Below, in pieces: positions 1-10,651 of a DNA stretch of 64,000 nt. Source of the DNA: Saccharina japonica (taxonomy: Eukaryota; Sar; Phaeophyceae; Laminariales; Laminariaceae); assembly GCA_008828725.1 (NCBI GenBank), contig MEHQ01001039.1, positions 1-64,000 of the forward strand, read 5' to 3'. A model generated the notes under the pieces. The model was given only the letters and a program-made list of their open reading frames with translations. It searched no databases and had not been told where the DNA came from. The number at the start of each line of letters is the position of its first letter. Positions within the stretch are counted from its first letter, which is position 1. A program made the translations under genes and the position numbers.

Positions 1-59
1 CCTTCGGGTTCCACTTTTATTTCAGTATACCTTTTTTTGGGTAAGTTAGCCTGTGACCA

Positions 60-160
60 CGGGAATCGACCGTGTCAAGTGTTGGATTAGTACGGACAGA
101 TGGAGGTACTGGATAGAGAGACCGGCACGGTTTTTAATGTGAAGACAACAACAACAACAA
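60..160 (+). repeat. REP-A3 retroelement 3' end with (CAA)n tail
   Basis: The block GGTACTGGATAGAGAGACC through TTTTTAATGTGAAGA followed by a CAA tail recurs in inverse orientation at about 27772-27862. The terminal TTTAATGTGAAGA is shared with the A1 and A2 families, which differ upstream. A constant 3' end with a simple-sequence tail is the pattern of a non-LTR retrotransposon 3' terminus (inference). Confidence 0.5.
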
Positions 161-243
161 GTCGTAACTCAGATCCGGGGTCACAAAGTAGGCTCCTCTC
201 CCTCCTCCCCCACTACGGTTCTTGCCTTCTTGGTTTTTATCGC
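161..243 (-). repeat. SINE-1 body fragment
   Basis: Carries the diagnostic SINE-1 segments (reverse strand) GTCGTAACTCAGATCCGGGG, the C/T-rich CTCCCTCCTCCCCCACTACGG and TTTTTATCGC. It directly abuts the (CAA)n tail of the preceding element, so one inserted at the end of the other. Head and tail are missing. Confidence 0.6.
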
Positions 244-1038
244 TTGTTTTACTATTATTGGAGGGTCAGATATCACATATACCACTCGTAACCCATACGA
301 GTATTATTATACTCGTATTTAATAATACTTTTGTACAACGACGAGGCTGCTGCTGCTGCTGTGTACTCGTATGGTACGACGAGTATAGATCTGCGAGAGG
401 CCCCACCGATCCTATACCAACCATCAGGTATCAGGTAAACGGTTGGTTGTTTGTGGTAGTTGTGTTTTTGATACTCATTTGATTCATGCCGAACATGCAC
501 ACACCACCACACCACCACCACTCACCACTGCTTGCTCTTCTTTTTTACTTTTTTCCCCGTGAAACGTAAAACGCAAAGTACGTTATTACGTGTGCAGAAT
601 ACGACAAGTAAGTTCGTTTGTCCGCTAAATTTTTTCCCGAAACCTGAAAAACTCGAAACGTATCATATCTAAATCATATGATGATACGATAAACATGTAT
701 AACGGCGGTGGTGGCGGTATTTTTTCGTGCGTTAAGATTTAGATATCGTATGATACGAAAAATAATCTAAAAATCTAAAATTCTGCACACCCACAGCTGG
801 CCGCGAACAACAACAGCAGGCACCAGCCAGGCACCAGGGCAGTTGGTATACCTAAACATCGACCTTTCGGCAATGATGTCGATGTTCCATCGTCCGGTCG
901 TCCGATCAAATGCAGGCAGATTTTAACTCGTCACCGGTCCCGTCAGTCCGCTGGTCGTCCTTTCGTGAATGTTTCGATGTTTGATGGGTTGTTCCCGGTT
1001 CAAATTTTTCAATCAAGGAGTTCCACTATATCTTGCAG
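244..1038. other. intergenic, no gene seen
   Basis: Low-complexity and AT-rich. It holds several TACTCGTA/TACGAGTA words (near 295-385) and an imperfect inverted repeat around 655-760 built on TATCATATCTAAATCATATG and its complement. No coding signal was recognised. Confidence 0.5.
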
Positions 1039-1545
1039 GCGTTATCTCGTGGCTCCTCGTTCCTGCGGGTTTCCTGTGGGTCTCCCTTTTCTTTCCACGG
1101 TGCTGTGTTGTGCTGTTGTTGTGCTCACACGCACTGTCTGTCAGTTGATGGCCCTCTGGCACACCGAGGAGCATCTGTCCCGCGAGAGCGCGCGGACGAG
1201 GTCCTCGTTCTTCTCTCAGCGGGCTTCAGCTACTTTGACATAAAGAGCTGGGGTTGCCTTGCTGTGGGTTTGAAGTTTTTGTCACAAGTTCCAGCAAGTG
1301 GCCCTTGCCGAACTGGCGAGGGGAGCTGGATCCTCCCGCATCATCATCGACACGAGCCCTTCCAGCGGAGGATTGATGGAGGAAGCCAAAGGGACGGTCG
1401 TCTCCACGCGTACCGGGCTGCCACTCTCTGCAGGTCAGCCTTCTACATTGCCATTGCGTTTTGTTATAATTCACAGGTTGCTGCAGCGAGTATTGCCCCC
1501 GCGGTTCAAGCGCGTTCTATAATATCAGCATCATGATCCGATAGG
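1039..1545 (+). CDS. candidate multi-exon gene or gene remnant, unrecognised product
   Basis: Four protein-like segments join in frame through plausible GT/AG sites. They are exon a 1039-1068 (ALSRGSSFLR), exon b 1145-1200 (LMALWHTEEHLSRESART), exon c 1276-1433 (FCHKFQQVALAELARGAG onward, through SRIIIDTSPSSGGLMEEAKG, to LPLSAG) and exon d 1477 to a TAG near 1545. Implied introns are 76, 75 and 43 nt; the last is short and the least secure. Exons b and c avoid low-complexity sequence and read as a normal soluble alpha-helical protein, which is rare in this window. I do not recognise the family. No start codon is assigned; upstream exons may lie before 1039 or outside the window. The chain is inferred by eye, and it could be a pseudogene or a captured gene piece. 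Confidence 0.33.
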
Positions 1546-1733
1546 CGAGCCATGATACGTCGCAGTAGTGGAGCCGGGTGTTGGGGTGCTCAAATGGCCG
1601 ATATAACAAATGGCAGGAGCGTTAATATTACGTCGTAGTAGGTTTGGAATTTCAAGGTTTGGAGCTGTCGCAATTCGTTGTGTTCCGACCGATCTCCACC
1701 CGCGGCCGGCCGCACAGCCTCCCTATATATACC

Positions 1734-1741
1734 GCGCTGCT
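1734..1741 (+). promoter_or_regulatory. possible TATA box
   Basis: TATATATA stands directly after a GC-rich stretch (CACCCGCGGCCGGCCGC, about 1698-1714) and ahead of the CAG-rich tract. The arrangement resembles a core promoter, but AT-alternating words are common here, so the call is weak. Confidence 0.18.
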
Positions 1742-1806
1742 ATCATCGTCGTGTGTGGGCTAGAGAACCCACGGTGCTATCGGCGGTTCAACCTGCCAGT
1801 ATCAGC

Positions 1807-1807
1807 G

Positions 1808-1847
<40 letters not shown>

Positions 1848-1965
1848 GACAGAGGCAGCAGTAGCAGCCGAAGCCCAAGCCGAAGCCGAAGCCGCAATAA
1901 CAGCAGCAGAAGCAGCAGCAGCAGCAACAACAGCAGAAGCAAAAGCAGCAGCAGCAGTAGCAGAA
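1807..1965 (+). repeat. interrupted CAG/GCA trinucleotide tract
   Basis: About 150 bp of GCAGCAG runs broken by CAACAG, GAAGCC and GTAGCAG. All frames stay open and would give poly-Ser, poly-Ala or poly-Gln (reverse: poly-Leu/Cys), so open frames here carry no weight as gene evidence. Confidence 0.8.
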
Positions 1966-2199
1966 GAAGGGCACCTTTTGTATTTGATTGAGTGGTTGTC
2001 TCCCTGCCGCATTCGTCCGTCACTATTATGTACTTGCCCGCGTCACACAACGGCCATATGCTGTGAACAGTCTTAAGCCTTTCAAACATGCACATCGTCT
2101 CGTGGGTATGTATGTATTGGTATGCCACTGGAGAGCGTATCCGCTACGCAGCGCCGCCAGGTGTCGCCACGGCGACCAACCTACAACGATCGTTTGATA

Positions 2200-3585
2200 C
2201 TTGGAAAACTTGAAAACTTTCAAGTTTAATGATATCATACCAGGTATATACTATGATACACACATACATACATACAATTATACCCGTACGAGTGTATTAT
2301 GTACTTACCACAAGTACATAAGTATTGACACCACGAGTATATACTCACTCGTATGTCGTACCTGGTATATATGCATCGTAGTTCAAGCCGCTCCGTCGTG
2401 TATTTATTGTATGTTTGGGAAAAAACAGCCACGACGAATGTTGCTCTTTTCTATCGGCAGTACGGACAGCAGGCTCGTTCGTCGCAGTCAATAATACGAA
2501 AAATACCAGGTATATCTGGTGATATCCAAGGTATGCGGTATGCAGGTATACCCTCTCACCAAGCGGAAGCGTATTATATGCAACGGCACATCATCTCCGG
2601 AAGAAAAACGCGCTGACGAATAAAATACATACAATACGATTACGTACAGCTAGAAATACGATACGGCAGACAGCCGCGGACCTGCCGAGTGAACGGTTTT
2701 TTATGAAGAACACACACAGAACAACAGCAGTTTTAATGGTACTACTCGTATATCCGGAGGAGAGGCGGGGGAGTGTCTGTCTCAGGCGTCCGACCCGAGC
2801 GCATGACCAAGAAACCTTATACCTCCCTCTCGGGGGCAAGGTGCTTCCGCACGGCGCGCTCGCCACCCGGCCCGTCGTCGTTGTCGGGGGTCCTGCAGCT
2901 CCCGCCTCCGCTGCCACCACCACCGCCGCCGCGATCGTGACCGCCGTCTATTAGTCAAGTACCTGGTATAAATTACACAGTAAGGTTCCCCTTCGGAATT
3001 GTGGTTCGACTCACTCGCTTATAATACATACTCACTCGTACGTTACGTATGATAGCCACCGGGCGAGAACGAACAATATATAAGAAAAAGCTCTTGAAAG
3101 CTGAAGAAAAAAGAAGTACGAAACCACCGGGCAAGTAACCGCGGGCAAGCAAGCGACACCGACCAGCCCAAACGGGGTTTATAGTTGCAGCAGTAGTTCT
3201 ATATTACGATCGATCTCACGCAAAGCAACTTGCGCCCCCCCCCCCCGTGGGTGTATGATACCGCACGGTATCATATGTCGTACGTACTGCTGTAGGTATT
3301 TGCTGCTGCCGGCGTGCCTCTTCTTTATGTGTACCAGAGCACCAGGTACGTTGTATGTATGTATATAGACTACTGCCTTACAGCAGAGTATTCAAGAAAG
3401 TATTATTGACTGTTAGTAGTATATATCATACGAAGCATATCTGTATGTATGGTACTTAACAGGTAAATATGATACATATCGTAGATCGTAGACCATCGCT
3501 CAAGTCTACGAGTACAAGTACGAAGCATCTGTACGACGAGTATAATAGTCTAACAACAGCAATAGTAGTAGTAGTAGTAGTATTA
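2200..3585. other. intergenic, rich in short palindromic words
   Basis: No gene seen. TACCAGGTA/TACCTGGTA occurs near 2249, 2360, 2508 and 2966, mixed with TACTCGTA words. A GC-rich stretch at about 2780-2945 has open frames on both strands but no recognisable domain. A run of 14-15 C lies near 3233-3246. Confidence 0.5.
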
Positions 3586-4237
3586 AGGGCAGCGGCCAAC
3601 AACAGGTATACTTGGTCCGTTTGCGGCCAAAAACAGGTACATAGTTAAAATCAAGTCAAAAACGCATTCCACGTGCCCTGCCATTGGTCGAAAACTCGTT
3701 GTACCTGTTTTGCCTCTTTAAAACCCAGGTAAACCTGATTTTGTCTACTTACTCTGCTTGACTTTCACCTTTTTTTGTCGTTTTTAAGCCAACCAGAGGC
3801 CCTTCATAGTTCCCCCCTATGCCCCCTATACAAATAAATGCCGACATACACGGAGACCCCCTCCTCCCTTCGCACCTCGCACCACACGCCACTCGAGCGA
3901 CACACATACATATCTGCCTACACACCTCCGCCGAAATAATACGAGATAGAAGGCTCCCCTTCGGGATATGATTGTGGTTGACTTCGAATACCAGGGGTGT
4001 CGCAAGCTGAAAAGGGAGAATACAGCAGCAGGCGTTCGTTCCTCGTACTATTAATAGCAGCTACTCGTATACGTAGCCACCGGGCGAGCACGAAGAACAT
4101 GAAAAAACGAAAAAAACTCTACTGCTGTGCGTTGCAAGGAACGGCAGGTTCAAGGGGTGCGTTTTAAACTTGGTTTTAGTATGTACCTGTTTTTGGCCCC
4201 GAACGGACCAGGTGTACCTGTTTTTGGCCGCTGCCCT
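3586..4237. mobile_element. foldback DNA element FB-1 (iterated GGCCAAAAACAGGTAC ends)
   Basis: Terminal inverted repeats of roughly 95 bp, imperfect, start AGGGCAGCGGCCAA and end TTGGCCGCTGCCCT. AGTATTA lies on both outer sides and is the likely target duplication (7 bp; 8 is possible because the ends are ambiguous). Each arm carries two copies of a GGCCAANAACAGGTA module. No transposase is encoded, so the element is non-autonomous. The module resembles that of the element at 18683-19542. Confidence 0.7.
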
Positions 4238-4732
4238 AGTATTAATATTAATAGTAGTATTATACATAGTATGATAGTATTATTAATAATAGTATTATTA
4301 AATATTAATAGTAGTTAATAGTAGTAGTGTATTCTTTGATCAGCATTCAGATCGACGATTTTGTTCCGGATTTTATTTTATTTGAATTTCCCCCCGGCTA
4401 CGCGGCCCACCCGCAAAACGCAAAACTACAACATCATGATATATCATATGGTCCTGTACGACGTACGTACGCAGACGACCGGAATCCAGAGTCCAGAGTC
4501 TCGGTGCCGAGTCCCTATCCGATCCTGGGAAACCGCTCCCCACCTGTGTCACCTGTAAATACGTAAAAACAGGATCCTGCTCGATCCCGAGCGCCGACGG
4601 GTGTGAAGTTTGCGAAATTTTCAGATGTAAAGAGGCAAAATATGCCAACCGCTCTGGTTGCCCAATTTTTTATCGACCAGCAGAGGCAACCGCCATTTTT
4701 GTCTGTTAACTTGGATGTGTGTACCGTACCTA

Positions 4733-4868
4733 CTGGTATAGTTTTGTGACCACATATAACTGGTACCAGGTATCTCTCTAGGATGAACAATCGGCACAGA
4801 CACTCCTGGGTGTGCTGGATGTCGACGGGTACGTAGAAAGGACGGTTTAATGTGAAGAACACACACAT
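4733..4868 (+). repeat. REP-A1 copy
   Basis: Runs from TTTTGTGACCACA through CTAGGATGAACAATCGGCAC, GGTGTGCTGGATGTCGACGG and GGTTTAATGTGAAGAACACAC. Relative to other copies it has CCAGGTA inserted after GGTA (near 4767-4775) and a three-base GAG-type insertion in CACTCCTGGG, shared with copies near 16990 and 38280. Confidence 0.75.
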
Positions 4869-4924
4869 ATATTTCATACGTACGTATTATTATATGATAT
4901 ATACTACAATCAATGCAGTATCTC

Positions 4925-5075
4925 TGAACGTGTCTTGATTTGGTGACCACAGAAGAAATAGCTGGTATCTCTCTAGGATGAAGAATCGGCACAGACACTG
5001 GGTGTGCTGGATGCTGGGTGCTGGATGTCGACGGGTAGAAGTAACGGTTTTTTAATGTGTGAAGAACGCACACAC
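4925..5075 (+). repeat. REP-A1 copy
   Basis: A second copy just downstream of the previous one, in the same orientation, with a duplicated GGATGCTGGGTGCTGGATG. It ends TTTTAATGTGTGAAGAACGC. Confidence 0.7.
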
Positions 5076-5084
5076 CTCACAGCA

Positions 5085-5559
5085 CGACACGTTACAACAT
5101 CACGCACAGCCCCAGACATTTTCATTTTCGACACAAACAAGTAAAACGAAAAACCGACCTGACTGAGCCAAATGCATGTTAATTTTCGGTTCCAAATTCA
5201 CAACATAGCAGCAGCAGCAGTACACCACACGGCACATCTCATATCATAACATCAGAGCTCACGGCTGCAGCGCTGCAGCAGAGTGGATTGGTTGGTATGC
5301 ATGCAGCGAACATGCATCGACGAACAGACGACGACTAAAAAAGATAAAAACTGGCTCTTACTGCTGCTTGGTTCATGCATGCCGCAAATAAATGACGAAA
5401 GAGAGACGAACGACCTATCTATACCGACTTTGTCACGTACGGCGGTGCATAGTAGCGGCATACCGGTATACGTAGTCGGTACCGTCGTAGTCGGTCTTTT
5501 CGCCGTGCTGCTCTCTGATCCAGATGTGTCGCTCTGTGTGTGTAGCACCGCTGTTTTTC
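5085..5559. other. intergenic
   Basis: No gene recognised. Contains short CAG runs (5208-5220) and a poly-T/C tract leading into the next REP-A1 copy. Confidence 0.5.
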
Positions 5560-5717
5560 CTTCTCGCTTTTTCTCTTTTTTTTTTTTCTTTTCTCTTTCA
5601 TGCACCTGGATAGCTACGAGTATAATAGGGTAGGTCTTGCCTGCCGTATATGGCATTGCATCTACTATGGGCTATGACCCTCCAAAAAAGGAAGGTTTAA
5701 TGTGAAGAACACACACT
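5560..5717 (+). repeat. REP-A1 copy, internally deleted
   Basis: Keeps the middle block (CATGCACCTGGAT ... GTATATGGCATTGCAT) and the extreme 3' end (GGAAGGTTTAATGTGAAG). The rest is replaced by GGGCTATGACCCTCCAAAAA, a word also found near 48782. Where other copies read GCTAGCAGGG, this one reads GCTACGAGTATAATAGGG: a TA-flanked micro-insertion. Confidence 0.6.
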
Positions 5718-5957
5718 GCCCTTGTATACATACATACATGAAGAACACACCCAGCAGCCTTATGGGCGCACCAACTAGAAACACCGAATCTGAGCAACAA
5801 GCCCTTACTGCTGCTGTTGTTACAGAATCTTGTAGTGTGGCACCTTCCTTGCATGACGTTGAGCATAGACTAGTAATGTATACCATAGGATTTAGTGCAG
5901 CGCTCGCCGTTGAACACGATTTCTTACTCCAATTTTCTTGAGGTATATTACTATTAA

Positions 5958-6163
5958 GGGCCCGAATTAACGAGTATAAAATAAATTCAATTTGGAAAAA
6001 ATAAAATTCAAATTCTCTTTTCATTGGTCAACACACGCACCAGCACCAAATATTATGCCCCAAGATCATAATATTTGGTGCTGGTGCGTGTGTTGACCAA
6101 TGAAAAGAGAATTTGAATTTTATTTTTTCCAAATTGATTTTTTTTCTTCGTTAAAACGGGCTC
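5958..6163. mobile_element. Harbinger-like hairpin MITE
   Basis: Nearly perfect palindrome with an apex of only about 9 nt (CCCCAAGAT). Inner arms of about 60 bp are identical in complement; outer arms are diverged. Ends are GGGCCCG and CGGGCTC with TAA on both sides (5955-5957, 6164-6166). A TAA/TTA duplication and GGGCC-type ends are typical of PIF/Harbinger MITEs (known family property). The transcript would fold into a long hairpin. Confidence 0.72.
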
Positions 6164-6166
6164 TAA

Positions 6167-6884
6167 TATCAATAGAAAAAATAAAAAAAATATTTTTCAT
6201 ATTTTTATAGTACGTAGCGTCCTTCAAAAAGTGAGCCATATGTTCTTGTTGAGACCCTTTCGTGTTCGTGGGCGTATACTTCCGGTGGCGGCATACCGAT
6301 ACGTACGTAGCCCACCGGTAGGCCACACGATAGTGTTGGGTTGCAAAAAGGGGTAGTTGCTTGCTATTAATAGTTTTGTATGGCGTGTAGTATACCTTGC
6401 TATATTAATAAAAGCCATACGTACGTATGTATGTAAAATTATAAGTGCTTTTTAGGATGGCAACGTGTGGCCAGATATCGGCTCGACTAGTCCTTGAATT
6501 CTATTATTTGTTTCCTGTTGATGTGTTCACTGGGGGGGGCGCGGCAGAGGTAGTATCGACTCTTGACACCGTTTTGTTTTTAGAGTGGGAATGAGATGGC
6601 AGAAGGTGTGACATGGTCCCCGTATCAGTTTTTATAGCAGAGACGGGAACTTGTTGTTACCATCGCCTTGAGCTTGCCTTGAGAACTATTTTTCTCTTTT
6701 CCTCTCTCGTGTCTTCTTTCTTGCTTTTTTTGCCTTGTTTCTCCCTTTGTTTCCACCCTATGCCGGTGTCTCTCTTATTTTGTGGTTCGGCTCGTGTCGC
6801 TGTGTTCTCGTACCCGATACGTTACGCATCTCACTTGCTTTACCCATTAATTTGCGTTTATTTTGTTTTGGTTTTTCTCTGTTT
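6167..6884. other. intergenic
   Basis: No recognisable gene. There is a 117-codon open frame at 6613-6966, but it is hydrophobic and T-rich and runs into a REP-A copy. Contains CTATTAATAG at about 6364. Confidence 0.45.
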
Positions 6885-6988
6885 CACAGTCTGTGACCAC
6901 AGAATTTGTATCTCTCTAGGATTGGGAATCAGGACAGGCACTGGGTGTACTGATGTGGTTGAGTAGAAAGAACGGGTTTAATGTGAAG

Positions 6989-7067
<79 letters not shown>
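6885..7067 (+). repeat. REP-A copy with long (CAA)n tail
   Basis: TGTGACCACAGAATTTGTATC...GGGTTTAATGTGAAGA is followed directly by about 80 bp of pure CAA repeat (6988-7067), the longest tail of this family in the window. Confidence 0.7.
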
Positions 7068-7068
<1 letters not shown>

Positions 7069-7642
7069 ACTATAAAACCGATAATATGTATTTGTGCACT
7101 CAAACACATACACTTCTTTTGTGTATAGATTTTTCAAATGGGCATGCTAAAACCTTGAAAAAAAAACTTTGTATGGCGTTTAGTAAACGCTATACTAAAA
7201 ATCATATAGCTAAAATAAGCAAATACGCACGGCATCTTTGTTGCTTTGATTATGCTCTGTAACTAAAAAGCGTTCCTAATAACCAACAATAAGCGTATTA
7301 TATACCTGGTAGTTGCTTATACCAACACTACCATACGAGTATCATACGAACGTAGATCTTGCCCACTACAAGCAGTATTGTCTCCTGTAGTAAGTAGCCC
7401 GAGGAATTATTATTTTCGCTCTCCGCCCAGGCTACATCGAGTGTCGAGTCTTGTTTCTTGTTTTTGGACGCTTCACACGAAAGTGACACGAAAGCGACAC
7501 GGATCTTCATACACGTTTAATTCCGCCGGTCCTGGTTGTGCTTTTTTGTGAGTTGTGGGGTTGTGTCACAACAAACAGCAGTGCGTGCGTATGATACGTG
7601 CGTACTACGCCCAGGGGGGGGGTGACTTGGGGCGTTCGAGGT

Positions 7643-7985
7643 TCGACGTGTGTTTTTTATTGATAAAACTATACGTATAAGTTACCTGGTAGTTATTAAT
7701 ATTAATATTAATAGTTGGCTTACTTCAGCAGCCAACTAATTCAACTTATAACTATTAGTCGCCGTCAAGTCCAGACAAAAGGCGTGCCTTCTTCGCAGCC
7801 TACTCTGTACTCCTCTCTACGGAACGACGTGTGTTTTTTATTGACGAAACTATACGTGTACGTTAGTTCTCAATATTTGGTGTACTTCAGCAGCCAACTA
7901 ATCCAACTTATATCTATTAGTAGCCGTCAAGTCCAGGCAAGGCTTGTCCTTTTCGCAGCCTTGCCCTGTACTCCTTTACGGAACG
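7643..7985 (+). repeat. tandem duplication, about 182-bp unit x 2
   Basis: Both units open with CGACGTGTGTTTTTTATTGA, include TACTTCAGCAGCCAACTAAT and GCCGTCAAGTCCAG, and end CTACGGAACGA/TTACGGAACGA. They differ by short insertions such as TATTAATATTAATATTAATAG in unit 1. No gene is seen in the surrounding 7068-8097. Confidence 0.7.
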
Positions 7986-8097
7986 AGCACGAGTCTCGTA
8001 GCCATTAATAATTAATAGCTCCTTGTCGCTTGGTAACAAGCGGTAAATATAGCTCCCGGTACACCGGCAGCGCACCAGAACGGCGTACGTACGTATA

Positions 8098-8690
8098 GCT
8101 TAGAGGTCGAGGGTTCGGGTCTCTGTATTATAGAGGTTTTTATTCTCAAATGACACCAAGTGGAAGCTTGAACGAAGGAAATCTGGAGTTTGTGGAGAGG
8201 TACTGAATCGTTGACGTGATTGATAGGGGATGGGGAATAGGGTCATCATGTTGGGTGGTTGCAGTGAGTGGTTGCACTGGAAGTGCAGAGGAGGCTGGGA
8301 AGGATTGAGATAGAAAGGAAGAGTACCATTTTTTTTTTTTTTTTTTTTTTTTCATGAATCTGCAAATGACACCAACTGCTGTCGAGAGTCGAGAGCGCAT
8401 ATTATTAAAAAATTAAAAAAAAACAACAGCTGCTGTGAGTTCGAGGATTTCGTCGAAGCTCATATATTATAGCGTGGGTATGCAGAATTCGACGAGAGTT
8501 GGTGAGGGAAGAAAGTGCTGAAATCTCCTCGCGATAAAAATGCGAGGCAAGAACCGTACGAGTAGTGGGGGGGGAGGGAGAAGAGCCGGTACTTTGTGAC
8601 CCCGGATCTGAGTGACGACTACGAGAAAGGAGAAGAGAAAGGAAGGGCGATGATAATAAATGGGATGAAAAACAAAAACAAAAACAAAAT
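8098..8690 (+). repeat. SINE-1 copy split by an insertion
   Basis: The head remnant keeps a B-box-like GAGGGTTCGGGTCTC (8109-8123). The body follows, with TTTTTATTCTCAAATGACACC, GAGGGAAGAAAGTGCTGAAA and GACCCCGGATCTGAG. The A-rich tail follows GGGATG (from 8668). The body is interrupted at 8160-8362. Near 8561 it has TACGAGTAGTGG where others have TAGTGG. Confidence 0.7.
8160..8362. mobile_element. unclassified insertion with 13-bp target duplication
   Basis: CAAATGACACCAA stands on both sides (8147-8159 and 8363-8375), and removing one copy plus the insert restores a continuous SINE-1 body. The insert carries a run of about 22 T close to its right edge. The long duplication and homopolymer suggest target-primed reverse transcription, but the T-run is not exactly terminal. 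Confidence 0.6.
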
Positions 8691-9039
8691 TATTGTAAAC
8701 CTGATACCGGTGACGACGTATAAATATAACATTTGTTTTTAGGAAACTTTTGATGTCACAGCTTCGTTTTTTTTTTCTTCCAAACAGCAGTATTATAATA
8801 CCCGGTATCATATTTATACAGAAGTATATATCATATTTTATATAATATAATGAGCTTGCAAAGATGAGTTTCGAGGAAATTTGAATTTTCGATGTCACAC
8901 CTCTGAGTTTTTATTTTTTCTTTATTTCTTCTCAGCATGAAGAAGAAGTCCGTCTCCGTTGTGTCTTATCTACGGCAGGAGACAGATATTATCTACGAGT
9001 ATGATGGGATGATAGTATCATATACTTTATACATGGTAT
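8691..9039. other. intergenic
   Basis: AT-rich. Two related words, CTTTTGATGTCACAGC and TTTTCGATGTCACACC, lie about 135 bp apart. No gene seen. Confidence 0.45.
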
Positions 9040-9190
9040 GCATCATACCCGTAGTCCTACAGAACTGATACCTCTCTAGGATGAAGAATCGGCACGGACA
9101 CTGGGTGTTCTGTGTGCTGGATGTGGCCGGGGAGAAAGGAAGGTTTAATGTGAAGAACACGCACACACGCACACACACACGCACACACAC
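9040..9190 (+). repeat. REP-A1 copy with (AC)n tail
   Basis: Good match from TACCTCTCTAGGATGAAG to GGTTTAATGTGAAGAAC, then CACGCACACACGCACACAC. It faces the next copy tail to tail. Confidence 0.75.
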
Positions 9191-9240
9191 CTTCGAAGTA
9201 TGTATGATGCACAGCTCGCAACAAAGCCGCCTTAATCTTC

Positions 9241-9362
9241 GATCTGTGTGTGTGTTCTTCACGTTAAACCTTCCTTTCTACCCGTCGACATCCAGCACAC
9301 CCAGTGTCCGTGCCGATTCTTCATCCTAAAAAGGTATCTACCAGTTCTGTGATCTGACAGCT
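9241..9362 (-). repeat. REP-A1 copy
   Basis: Reverse-strand copy starting GTGTGTGTTCTTCACGTTAA and running to TCTGTGATC. With the preceding copy it forms an inverted pair of about 320 bp joined at the simple-sequence tails. Confidence 0.75.
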
Positions 9363-9632
9363 GATTGTTGCTTGTTTTTTTTTTTCATTTTTGTTTTCAT
9401 ACGCCAGGTACGACCAGGTACACAGCAAACAGGCAGTACCGCTGATTGTCGTTTTTTTTGTTGTTTCGCTCTCCATGTTGTTTCACCTTGTCGTGGTTTG
9501 GTCGTGGTTGCTCCTTCGTGTTTTCGGGCCAGCATAATCGGCACAAACAGGACGGACAGCAGTATTGTAGTATTTATTCTATAGTGCTGGGTCACGATGT
9601 AGGTGGGTGGTGGGTGCCGCATCCCAGCTGGC

Positions 9633-9932
9633 GTAAATCTGCCCCCTTAGGCGAACTTCTCAGACGTGCCCGTGCATAAAATGATCCTGTTTCTAATGAG
9701 GTACTGGGGTTTTAGCACGAAGCTGTAAGGCATTCGTTCTCGACGCTGAGCTCATTTTTGGCTTCGGCTCACGGCGGCCCCCACCCCGACCCGGAACTCT
9801 AACCCTAACCCTGAACCCTAATAACGAGAGGTATGCCTGGTTGGTGTGCCACCTGGTCGTTGTGCTTGGAAAAGCTCTATTTCCAGTGCGGGCACTTCTA
9901 AGGAAGTTCGCCTGCGCGGGCAGATCTACGCG
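9633..9932. repeat. inverted-repeat element, about 300 bp
   Basis: Left arm GTAAATCTGCCC...GGCGAACTTCTCAGACGTGCCCG (9635-9678) and right arm CGGGCACTTCTAAGGAAG...CGGGCAGATCTACG (9885-9930) are imperfect complements of about 43 bp. The interior includes the telomere-like stretch. Probably a MITE; I could not fix a target duplication. Confidence 0.45.
9795..9822 (-). repeat. short interstitial telomere-like stretch
   Basis: CTAACCCTAACCCTGAACCCTA: three to four degenerate TTAGGG units on the reverse strand. Too short to be a chromosome end. Confidence 0.4.
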
Positions 9933-9989
9933 AACACGGTATATATTCGTACATATACCAGGTAGACAGAAATTTCGGTTAGTGTGTGT

Positions 9990-10105
9990 GTGCTCTTCTT
10001 ACTACGCTTCGGCATCCAGCACCCAGCTCACCTAGTGATGGTGCCGATTCTTCCATCCTAGAGAGATGCAAGCTCTGTGATCACAAAAACTACGACACTA
10101 GCAGA
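9990..10105 (-). repeat. REP-A1 copy, diverged
   Basis: Contains CATCCAGCACCCAG, CCGATTCTTCCATCCTAG and GATCACAAAAACTACGACAC in the family order on the reverse strand. The first part lacks the usual 3' end. Confidence 0.6.
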
Positions 10106-10296
10106 AGCTCGTATATACTACAATACGTTGAATTAATTGCAGAAAGCAGAGTAGACAGTTAGTGCGATGACCTGTACGACAGACAGGCACGATATACACA
10201 ACATCCTATGACAGCAATCCAAACGTGTTGAAAGAGAGCAAAAAAACGAAAGAAACAAGAAAAGGAAAACAAATACAGCTGTAGTACCGGCCCGCT

Positions 10297-10420
10297 CATA
10301 AGAAACCAGAAATCGGCTGACTTTTTTATTCGAGAAAGGGGCGTGTCCTACACTGACTTCAGTATAATAGCTGTCGACTTTCTTATTTCCCCCGTCATGT
10401 TTAGGCTGAGTTTCTTGTGG
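10297..10420. repeat. diverged MITE-B relic
   Basis: ATAAGAAACCAGAAATCGG, TTCAGTATAATAGCTGTCGAC and TTTCTTATTTCCC follow the MITE-B order, with many substitutions and no clean ends. The surrounding 10106-10651 has no gene. Confidence 0.4.
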
Positions 10421-10651
10421 GGCACTTTCTCTTGAGAGGGGCGGTAGTGCATAGAAAGAACGGTTTGTAGTTTATAGAGTAAAGCAAACAGAAAACGAGC
10501 TGAGAACAACAGGCGCAGAGGCAGCGGTGGCAGCCGCAGCAGCAGCAGCAGCGACAACGTCGTGTATATCGGGTTATTATGTTCACCATCGTACCATTAT
10601 ACATATTATATACGAATACGTGGCGACGCAATTTCGCAATATTAATGCACG

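Noticed and set aside
1678-2076. Forward open frame with poly-Ser/Ala
   Set aside because: Driven by the interrupted CAG tract; all three frames are open there.
9795-9822. Telomere
   Set aside because: Only three to four degenerate units, inside an inverted-repeat element, with ordinary sequence on both sides.
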